DNA of 14,788 nucleotides from CAZWBR01 sp964404205 (GTDB taxonomy: Bacteria; Bacteroidota; Bacteroidia; Bacteroidales; Prolixibacteraceae): positions 1 through 14,788 of the forward strand of contig CAYOJD010000084.1 in NCBI GenBank assembly GCA_964404205.1. Reading direction: 5' to 3'. This document shows positions 7,514 through 13,474 of the stretch, piece by piece (positions within the stretch are counted from its first letter, which is position 1; the number at the start of each line of letters is the position of its first letter). The notes under the pieces were generated by a model, which saw only the letters and a list, made by a program, of their open reading frames with translations, was not told the origin of the DNA and made no database searches. The translations under genes were made by a program, and so were the position numbers.

Positions 7514-8419
7514 ATGAGGATTTTTGTATTAACAGTTATCATAGGGTTAACCCTTTCTATCTTTGCAAAAGCCTACGGAAACAATCCGGCACAAAAAGCC
7601 GAGAAATCAAAAACATATCCCTATTTGGTTTACCTTCCAGAAGGTTACGACCAGACCTCCCGAAAAGAGTGGCCGGTAATCATCTATTTGCATGGCAGTT
7701 CCTGCAAAGGGAACAATCTTGACAGGTTAAAAAAATATGGCCCGCCATTTTATCTCGATCGGGGGATGCAGGTCGATGCGATTGTGATTTCGCCCCAATG
7801 CCCTTCGAATAGAAACTGGACAACCGGCAACTGGTTCGAATCGTTCTACAACGAGATGAAAGACAAATATCATATCGATGCTTCCAGAGTCTACCTTACC
7901 GGTATGAGTCTTGGAGGTTTCGGAACATGGGATTTGGCATCGCGTTATCCCGATTATATTGCAGCAATTATGCCCCTTTGCGGTGGCGGACGCCCCGATA
8001 TGGCAGAATCGATGAAGGATTTGCCTACCTGGGTTTTCCATGGCGACAAAGACCGTTTGGTCAATGTTAAACGTTCGGAACAGATGGTCAGCGCGATGCA
8101 GGAACAGGGAGGAAGACCTAAATTTTCGGTATTGAAAGGCCAGGGACACGATATCCACAAAGTATATTCCGACCAGGGAGTTTACGAGTGGTTGTTAAGC
8201 CAGCACAAAGAGGTTTACGACCGACTGTTAAGCAGCCTCAATTTCTGGGCACCCAAAACCGACTCGGTGGTTACCGATAAAATTATCGACCCGATGGAAC
8301 TGATGAAAAGATCGTCCATTGCCGATCAAATCATTAAAGCCGAACAAGATAAAGATTCAAAATCGTTCCTGATGCGCTTCTTCAAACAGAAACCTTACCA
8401 GCAAGGTTCGATTAAATAA
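7514..8419 (+). CDS. Secreted alpha/beta hydrolase (dienelactone hydrolase / carboxylesterase-like)
   Basis: Exported hydrolase of 301 residues, probably an esterase or a peptidase-like enzyme of the prolyl oligopeptidase/CE1-like type; the substrate is unknown. A signal peptide covers residues 1 to about 22, with likely cleavage after A-Y-G. The alpha/beta fold is shown by P-V-I-I-Y-L-H-G (54-61, oxyanion strand), the nucleophile elbow G-M-S-L-G-G (130-135, Ser132), W-V-F-H-G-D-K-D (173-180, probable catalytic Asp180) and G-Q-G-H-D-I (209-214, His212). The triad is complete. Residues from about 232 to 301 extend beyond the catalytic domain, are rich in charged residues and match no domain I know. 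The gene appears to be a single transcription unit, with its own -7 element and a strong terminator about 20 bases after the stop codon. Confidence 0.82.
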   Translation: MRIFVLTVIIGLTLSIFAKAYGNNPAQKAEKSKTYPYLVYLPEGYDQTSRKEWPVIIYLHGSSCKGNNLDRLKKYGPPFYLDRGMQVDAIVISPQCPSNRNWTTGNWFESFYNEMKDKYHIDASRVYLTGMSLGGFGTWDLASRYPDYIAAIMPLCGGGRPDMAESMKDLPTWVFHGDKDRLVNVKRSEQMVSAMQEQGGRPKFSVLKGQGHDIHKVYSDQGVYEWLLSQHKEVYDRLLSSLNFWAPKTDSVVTDKIIDPMELMKRSSIADQIIKAEQDKDSKSFLMRFFKQKPYQQGSIK

Positions 8420-8439
8420 AGATATCGATTACAATATCG

Positions 8440-8472
8440 AAGGCCGTTCTTTTTCAGAACGGCCTTTTTTTT
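8440..8472 (+). terminator. Rho-independent terminator after the alpha/beta hydrolase
   Basis: AGGCCGTTCT (8441-8450), loop TTTTC, and AGAACGGCCT (8456-8465) form a perfect 10-bp stem, extendable by A8440-T8466. The stem is followed by an unbroken T run to 8472. It lies about 20 bases past the hydrolase stop codon and points in the same direction. Confidence 0.93.
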
Positions 8473-8619
8473 CATATCATATAAAGCAAAAATTAAAATC
8501 ATTAGCTTATGGTTGCATTAAAATTATATAAAATGACTTGATTTAGCTAACCTCGAAAATGATACAAGTGACGCATATGTATCGCTATGTTACTGCAGTT
8601 ATAGAAAGTAATCACCTCT

Positions 8620-8718
8620 AACGATTGGTTATTGCATCATTTTTGTTACGATATCTGATTTTTTGCTTATTTTTAGCCAAATCAACAAACATTCATCAAC
8701 GATTATTGCATCGATTAT
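8620..8718. repeat. Imperfect direct repeats flanking the Lrp-family gene promoter
   Basis: AACGATTGGTTATTGCATC (8620-8638) recurs as AACGATTATTGCATC (8699-8713), the same sequence with GGTT missing. The second copy overlaps a tandem pair CGATTAT (8700-8706) and CGATTAT (8712-8718) separated by TGCAT. They bracket the promoter candidate and run into the start codon of the regulator, which is where autoregulatory sites of Lrp/AsnC proteins would be expected. Binding is inferred, not shown. Confidence 0.4.
8642..8675 (+). promoter_or_regulatory. Candidate promoter of the Lrp/AsnC gene (-33 TTTG and near-consensus -7)
   Basis: TTTG at 8642-8645 is followed after 22 bases by TATTTTTA at 8668-8675. 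This differs from TAnnTTTG only at the last base. Transcription would begin near 8682, about 35 bases before the ATG at 8717. That would exclude the ATG at 8663, which lies inside the promoter. Confidence 0.4.
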
Positions 8719-9169
8719 GACAATGCGGAATCAACTCGACGAAACAGATCTCAAAATACTTGATATCATCACCAAGAATGCCCGTACACCCTTTAAGGAT
8801 GTTGCGCAGGAGTGCGGAATCAGCAGGGCAGCCGTACACCAGCGGGTCAACCGAATGATTGAAATGGGTGTAATTGTAGGCTCGGGCTATTATATCGATC
8901 CGAAGAAGATTGACTATCGCACTTGTACCTATATTGGTATTTTTTTAGAAAAAGGAAGCCTCTACCACGAGGTGGCCGAGGAGTTAAAGAAGATCCACGA
9001 GATTGTTGAATGTCACTACACCACTGGGCAATATGCCATTTTCGCCAAGGTTTATGCCCGCGACAACGAACACCTGAAACAGATCCTGAGCGAAAAAATG
9101 CAGAAAATCGCAGGCGAGACCTTTATTTCGCTGGAAGAAACTTTCCGTCGCGAAGTACCAATTATGTAG
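8717..9169 (+). CDS. Lrp/AsnC family transcriptional regulator
   Basis: DNA-binding regulator of 150 residues from this start. The winged helix-turn-helix (about 6-55) contains D-E-T-D-L-K-I-L and 'F-K-D-V-A-x-E-C-G-I-S-R-A-A-V-H-Q-R', typical of the family. The C-terminal RAM effector/oligomerisation domain follows at about 68-145, with H-Y-T-T-G-Q-Y where most members have V-T-G-x-Y-D. Near its end the sequence runs K-I-A-G-E-T-F-I-S-L, where relatives usually have about four more residues (G-V-x-x-T-E-T) before the last strand. This suggests a small in-frame deletion. ATG codons at 8717 and 8723 are both plausible; the one at 8663 lies within the promoter candidate. The last 8 bases overlap the end of rlmB on the other strand. 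The target genes and effector cannot be told from sequence. Confidence 0.9.
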   Translation: MTMRNQLDETDLKILDIITKNARTPFKDVAQECGISRAAVHQRVNRMIEMGVIVGSGYYIDPKKIDYRTCTYIGIFLEKGSLYHEVAEELKKIHEIVECHYTTGQYAIFAKVYARDNEHLKQILSEKMQKIAGETFISLEETFRREVPIM

Positions 9170-9908
9170 CCGATGATTGACGCTGGCGAATTGCCTCGTA
9201 AATTAGCACACCGGCAGCAACCGAAACATTCAGCGAACCAATCTGCCCGAATTGCGGGATACGTGTCCAGTCGTCGGCCATTTTAAGCAGTTCAGCCTCG
9301 ATTCCCCGATCCTCGGCACCCATAATAATAGCCAGCGGATCTTTCATGTTGGTTTGAAAATGCAACTCCTTCCCTTTCTCGGTTGCAGCCACAATTCGCA
9401 AACCACTATTTTTCAAGAATTTTACCGTTGCGGCCAGATTTTTCGACCGGCATACCCTCACGGTGTGCAGCGCCCCGGCCGAGGTTTTAATGGCGTCGGC
9501 ATTGATTTGAGCAGCTCCTTTTTCGGGAATCACAATGGCATCGACACCGGCCACTTCGGCGGTACGGGCTATTGCCCCAAAATTGCGCACATCCGAAACC
9601 TGATCTAAAACCAGAATAAGCGGATTACCTCCCTCTTCATACAGTTGCGGAACGATATTCTCGATATTGTAGTAGCTTATTGCCGACACAAAGGCCACAA
9701 CGCCCTGGTGGTTTTTGCGGGTCACACGGTCGATACGCTCTACCGGGACAAACTGAACCGGAATCTGGTAACGGCGTATCAACACCGAAAGTTCCTGGTA
9801 GGTTTCGCCTTGCAGTCCTTTTTTCACCAGAATCCTGTCTATCTCCTTGCCTGAGTTAATGGCCTCGATGGTGGCTCGGATTCCAAATACAAATTCGCTC
9901 TTTTCCAT
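9162..9908 (-). CDS. rlmB: 23S rRNA 2'-O-ribose methyltransferase, RlmB/TrmH (SPOUT) family
   Basis: Cytoplasmic SAM-dependent methyltransferase of 248 residues, close to the 243 of E. coli RlmB, which methylates G2251 in the P loop of 23S rRNA. An N-terminal L30e-like substrate-binding domain (about 5-75) is followed by the knotted SPOUT domain. The SPOUT motifs are: motif 1, D-V-R-N-F-G-A-I-A-R-T-A-E at 106-118 (Asn109, Arg115); motif 2, I-I-M-G-A-E-D-R-G-I at 194-203; and motif 3, I-P-Q-F-G-Q-I-G-S-L-N-V-S-V-A-A-G at 217-233. The site cannot be proven from sequence; other TrmH-family targets are possible. It starts 10 bases after the ABC-F gene on the same strand and should be its operon partner. 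Its stop codon lies inside the end of the convergent Lrp gene. Confidence 0.9.
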   Translation of the reverse strand: MEKSEFVFGIRATIEAINSGKEIDRILVKKGLQGETYQELSVLIRRYQIPVQFVPVERIDRVTRKNHQGVVAFVSAISYYNIENIVPQLYEEGGNPLILVLDQVSDVRNFGAIARTAEVAGVDAIVIPEKGAAQINADAIKTSAGALHTVRVCRSKNLAATVKFLKNSGLRIVAATEKGKELHFQTNMKDPLAIIMGAEDRGIEAELLKMADDWTRIPQFGQIGSLNVSVAAGVLIYEAIRQRQSSAT

Positions 9909-9918
9909 ATTCTATTTT

Positions 9919-11859
9919 TTACCAGGTTTTCTTTTCGTTCCAGATTTCCAACTCGTATTGCAGTTTTTCCCAATTGTGCAATTCGCGATCAAGTTCTTTC
10001 TTCACCTCTTCGTAACGGGTAAAAAGGGCTGCATCGACCTTTTCGGGATGTTCGGCCATAAATTGGTCGGTCGAGGCTATATCCTTTTCGAGTTGGGCAA
10101 TACGGACCTCTATTTCGGCTATCTGTTTTTCAAGGCGACTGATTGAACGGTTAATCTCTTTACGCTCTTCGAAACTGACGGTATCGGCCTCTTTAACCAC
10201 CTCCTTTTTCTCTTTCTTCACAGGATTTTGCTGTTCAAGTGCGCGCAGCGATTCCAGTTTCCGGGTTTGAAGGAAGTCGTAAATACCTCCCAGATGTTGT
10301 TTTATCTTTTTATTTCGAAATTCATACACAACATTGACCAGACCATCCAGAAATTCGCGGTCGTGCGACACAATCAGCAACGTTCCGTCGAAATCCATTA
10401 AGGCCTGTTTCAGAATCTCTTTCGAATGGATATCGAGGTGGTTCGTCGGCTCGTCGAGTACCAAAAAGTTGACTGGTTCGAGCAGTAACCGAATCATCGC
10501 CAACCGCGAACGTTCGCCGCCTGAAAGCACTTTAACCTTTTTGTCAACATCTTCGCCCGAGAACATAAACGCACCAAGTATGTCGCGTATTTTAGTACGG
10601 ATATCGCCTACGGCTATCTTGTCGATTGTATCGAGCGCAGTCAGTTCGCCATCGAGCAGTGAAGCCTGATTCTGTGCGAAATAGCCAATCTTCACATTAT
10701 GGCCCAGTTTCTGCTCGCCGGTAGAATCGAGTTCCTGCATAATAATACGGGCCATGGTGGTTTTGCCTTCGCCGTTTTTTCCAACAAATGCAATTTTACT
10801 GCCCCGCTCAATCGACAAGTCGACTTCGTTAAGCACCAAATGATTGCCATAAGCTTTTGAACAGCCTGCGGCTTTAAAAACCACCGTTCCCGAACGGGGC
10901 GATGGCGGAAACTTTATATTTAGTGATCGGGTATCTTCCTCATCGACCTCAATCCGATCAATCTTATCGAGCTGTTTGATACGCGATTGCACTTGTACCG
11001 ATTTGGTCGCTTTGTAGCGAAACCGTTCAATAAAATCTTCGGTATCCTGAATCATCTTTTGCTGGTTGCGGAAAGCAGCAATCTGCTGTTCGCGACGCTC
11101 TTTGCGCAATTCGAGATATTTTGTGTAATTGACTTTATAATCGTACAATTTGCCCAAACTGAGTTCGGCTGTGCGGGTGGTAACGTTATCTAAAAAAGCC
11201 CTGTCGTGCGAAACCAGCACAACAGCTCCCGGGTAATCTTTCAAAAAGCTTTCGAGCCATTGAATCGACTCAATGTCGAGATGATTGGTAGGCTCGTCGA
11301 GCAGGAAGACATTAGGTTTTTGTAACAGGATTTTGGCTAATTCGATACGCATGCGCCATCCGCCAGAAAATTCAGAGGTGTGCCGGTTGAAATCTTCGCG
11401 TTCAAATCCCAATCCAATCAGCGTTTGTTCGATATCGGCATGAAAATTGGCCCCGCCCAGCAGTTGAAACCGTTCGTTAGCCACATGCAGTTCATCGATA
11501 ATGTGGTGGTAATCGGTCGAATCATAGTCGTCGCGCGAAGCCAGTTGGCTGCTTAGCAACTCGATTCTGCTTTCTATATCACGAATCTCGGCAAATGCCG
11601 AAACAGCCTCTTCCATTACCGTACGCGAATCGGTAGTTTCCATGTGCTGCGGAAGATAGCCTATCTTGACATCGCGGGGCACCACGACACGCCCCGCGGT
11701 AGGTTGCTGCAATCCGGCAAATATTTTCAGAAGTGTCGACTTCCCGGCGCCATTCCTTCCGGCGAGGCCAATCCTGTCGCGTGGATTAACAATAAAACTG
11801 ACCTGTTTGAATAACTCAAAGCCACCAAATTCAACATATAACTCTTCTACTGAAATCAT
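9919..11859 (-). CDS. ABC-F family ATPase (ribosome-associated, Uup/YdiF-like)
   Basis: Soluble protein of 646 residues with two ATP-binding cassettes and no membrane segments, the ABC-F plan; these proteins act on the ribosomal E site to relieve stalling or, in some members, antibiotic inhibition. Cassette 1 has Walker A G-R-N-G-A-G-K-S (34-41), signature F-S-G-G-W-R-M-R (164-171), and Walker B F-L-L-D-E-P with Glu189. Cassette 2 has G-K-N-G-E-G-K-T (360-367), L-S-G-G-E-R-S-R (445-452), and L-V-L-D-E-P with Glu470. T-N-H-L-D follows each Walker B. The charged helical linker between them (about 245-310) is the P-site-tRNA-interacting region. A C-terminal coiled coil lies at about 565-640. The chosen start, 11859, begins M-I-S-V-E-E-L as relatives do; the upstream ATG at 11898 would precede the -7 element. 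This gene leads rlmB in an operon. It looks like a housekeeping member and there is no evidence for drug resistance. Confidence 0.93.
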   Translation of the reverse strand: MISVEELYVEFGGFELFKQVSFIVNPRDRIGLAGRNGAGKSTLLKIFAGLQQPTAGRVVVPRDVKIGYLPQHMETTDSRTVMEEAVSAFAEIRDIESRIELLSSQLASRDDYDSTDYHHIIDELHVANERFQLLGGANFHADIEQTLIGLGFEREDFNRHTSEFSGGWRMRIELAKILLQKPNVFLLDEPTNHLDIESIQWLESFLKDYPGAVVLVSHDRAFLDNVTTRTAELSLGKLYDYKVNYTKYLELRKERREQQIAAFRNQQKMIQDTEDFIERFRYKATKSVQVQSRIKQLDKIDRIEVDEEDTRSLNIKFPPSPRSGTVVFKAAGCSKAYGNHLVLNEVDLSIERGSKIAFVGKNGEGKTTMARIIMQELDSTGEQKLGHNVKIGYFAQNQASLLDGELTALDTIDKIAVGDIRTKIRDILGAFMFSGEDVDKKVKVLSGGERSRLAMIRLLLEPVNFLVLDEPTNHLDIHSKEILKQALMDFDGTLLIVSHDREFLDGLVNVVYEFRNKKIKQHLGGIYDFLQTRKLESLRALEQQNPVKKEKKEVVKEADTVSFEERKEINRSISRLEKQIAEIEVRIAQLEKDIASTDQFMAEHPEKVDAALFTRYEEVKKELDRELHNWEKLQYELEIWNEKKTW

Positions 11860-11886
11860 TACTGAAAAACTTACCGATAAACGGTG

Positions 11887-11894
11887 CAAAGATA
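11887..11894 (-). promoter_or_regulatory. Candidate -7 promoter element of the ABC-F/rlmB operon
   Basis: On the minus strand this reads TATCTTTG, a perfect TAnnTTTG, extended to TATCTTTGCA (11885-11894). It lies 27 bases before the ATG at 11859, giving a leader of about 20 bases. The same 10-mer appears in front of rlmD on the other strand. A clear -33 box is not visible. Confidence 0.55.
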
Positions 11895-12001
11895 GCATAT
11901 TTCCGGTGGCAATGGCCGTTCAACAAAAGTCGACAGGCAATCATCGATATCTAAACCGCAATGCCGTCAATCGAAAATAACCGCTGGAGATGGTAATTTT
12001 A

Positions 12002-12009
12002 TATCTTTG
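12002..12009 (+). promoter_or_regulatory. Candidate -7 promoter element of rlmD
   Basis: TATCTTTG is a perfect TAnnTTTG, extended to TATCTTTGCA (12002-12011). It is the inverted twin of the element at 11885-11894. Transcription would start near 12016, after the ATG at 11990 and only about 16 bases before the TTG proposed as the rlmD start. Confidence 0.55.
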
Positions 12010-12031
12010 CAGGAAATTAAAATTGACCGCT

Positions 12032-13453
12032 TTGAGCAGAAGGAAAAAACAACTTCCCTTGTTGGAAAACGTTGAAATAATCGATGCAGGTGCCGAAGGC
12101 AAAGCCATTGCCAAAATTGATGGGTTTGTGGTTTTTACCACCCATGTTATTCCTGGTGATATTGTTGATATTCAGGTTACCAAAAAGAAAGAAAAATATA
12201 TGGAAGGGCGTGTGGTCGGGATCAAACAACTTTCGCCCGACCGAATTGCTGCTTTCTGCGAACATTTCGAGGTATGCGGAGGCTGCAAATGGCAGTATCT
12301 CCCCTACGACAAACAGCTTTTTTACAAACAGAAACAGGTTACCGACCAGCTTTTCCGCATCGGGCGGGTAAAAGTAACCGATGTTACCCCGATAAAAGGT
12401 TCTGAGAAAACAACATTTTACCGGAATAAACTGGAGTTTACCTTCTCGAACAAACGTTGGTTGACCGACGAAGAGATTAAATCGAAACAGACTTTCAACG
12501 ACTTGAATGTTTTGGGATTCCATATTCCGGGCATGTTCGATAAAGTACTCGATATCAATAAATGCTGGTTACAGCCTGAACCGTCGAACGCCATTCGGAA
12601 TGCCATTCGCAATTATGCATTGGTTAACCAACTGTCGTTTTTCGATCTCCGCAACAAAGAGGGTTTCCTGCGAAACATTATCATTCGCACCACAACTATC
12701 GGCGAAGTGATGTTGATCGTCATTTTTCACGAAGAAAAAACTGAAGAACGTGAAGCGTTGCTCAATTTTGTGGCCGGACAATTTCCAGAAATCACATCAT
12801 TGCTCTATATTATCAATGAAAAAGCGAATGATACCATTACCGATCAGGAGGTAATTTGCTACAAAGGTCGCGGCTATATCAACGAAGAGATGGAGGGATT
12901 GCAATTCAGGATTGGGCCTAAATCGTTTTACCAGACCAATTCGGAACAAGCATTCGAACTGTACAAAATAGCCCGCAACTTCGCCGGGTTAACCGGGAAA
13001 GAGTTGGTTTACGACCTTTACACCGGAACCGGAACCATTGCCAACTTCGTCGCACGCCAGGCCCGTCAGGTAATTGGGATAGAATATGTTCCCGAAGCCA
13101 TTGAAGATGCTCGAATTAACGCTGAAGTAAATCGGATTGCCAATACCCTGTTTTTTGCCGGCGATATGAAAGATATTCTGAATGACAATTTTATCATTCA
13201 ATATGGCCGTCCGGATGTGATTATTACCGACCCGCCAAGGGCCGGCATGCACGATGATGTAATAAAAGCGATTCTATTCGCCAGCCCCGAACGAATTGTC
13301 TATGTCAGCTGCAATCCGGCCACGCAAGCCCGCGATATCAATTTGCTAAGCGAAAAATACAGTGTAGTCAAAGTACAGCCCGTCGACATGTTTCCGCATA
13401 CCCACCATGTCGAGAATGTCGTGCTGCTTGAAAAAATTGCATCTGTAGAATAG
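12032..13453 (+). CDS. rlmD: 23S rRNA (uracil-C5)-methyltransferase, RlmD/RumA family
   Basis: SAM-dependent enzyme that makes 5-methyluridine in 23S rRNA (U1939 in E. coli for RlmD). It has 473 residues from a TTG start. An N-terminal TRAM RNA-binding domain lies at about 8-64. The Fe-S cluster cysteines are C76, C82 and C85 (C-x5-C-G-G-C) plus C178. The SAM site is D-L-Y-T-G-T-G-T at 328-335. D-P-P-R-A-G-M is at 400-406. The catalytic nucleophile is Cys427 in Y-V-S-C-N-P-A-T, and the general base is Glu461 in H-H-V-E-N. TTG at 12032 is chosen because it begins (M)-S-R-R-K-K-Q-L-P-L-L-E, which fits the M-A-R-K-K-K-E-L-P-L-L-E beginning I recall in Bacteroides relatives. The upstream ATG at 11990 lies before the -7 element. 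Bacteroidota often have more than one RumA paralogue, so RlmD against RlmC specificity is inferred. It is divergent from the ABC-F/rlmB operon. Confidence 0.9.
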   Translation: MSRRKKQLPLLENVEIIDAGAEGKAIAKIDGFVVFTTHVIPGDIVDIQVTKKKEKYMEGRVVGIKQLSPDRIAAFCEHFEVCGGCKWQYLPYDKQLFYKQKQVTDQLFRIGRVKVTDVTPIKGSEKTTFYRNKLEFTFSNKRWLTDEEIKSKQTFNDLNVLGFHIPGMFDKVLDINKCWLQPEPSNAIRNAIRNYALVNQLSFFDLRNKEGFLRNIIIRTTTIGEVMLIVIFHEEKTEEREALLNFVAGQFPEITSLLYIINEKANDTITDQEVICYKGRGYINEEMEGLQFRIGPKSFYQTNSEQAFELYKIARNFAGLTGKELVYDLYTGTGTIANFVARQARQVIGIEYVPEAIEDARINAEVNRIANTLFFAGDMKDILNDNFIIQYGRPDVIITDPPRAGMHDDVIKAILFASPERIVYVSCNPATQARDINLLSEKYSVVKVQPVDMFPHTHHVENVVLLEKIASVE

Positions 13454-13474
13454 CTATTGCTTCGTTACAGAATC

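Noticed and set aside
8561..8583. GATAC ... GTATC inverted repeat upstream of the Lrp gene
   Set aside because: The arms are only 5 bases and 13 bases apart in A/T-rich DNA; chance is likely and no T-tract or promoter relation supports it.
9919..11859. ABC-F protein as an antibiotic-resistance determinant
   Set aside because: The sequence looks like the housekeeping Uup/YdiF-type group, it sits with rlmB, and no mobile-element signal surrounds it.
11860..11898. N-terminal extension of the ABC-F gene to the ATG at 11898
   Set aside because: The extension spans the -7 element at 11887-11894, and relatives begin at M-I-S-V-E.
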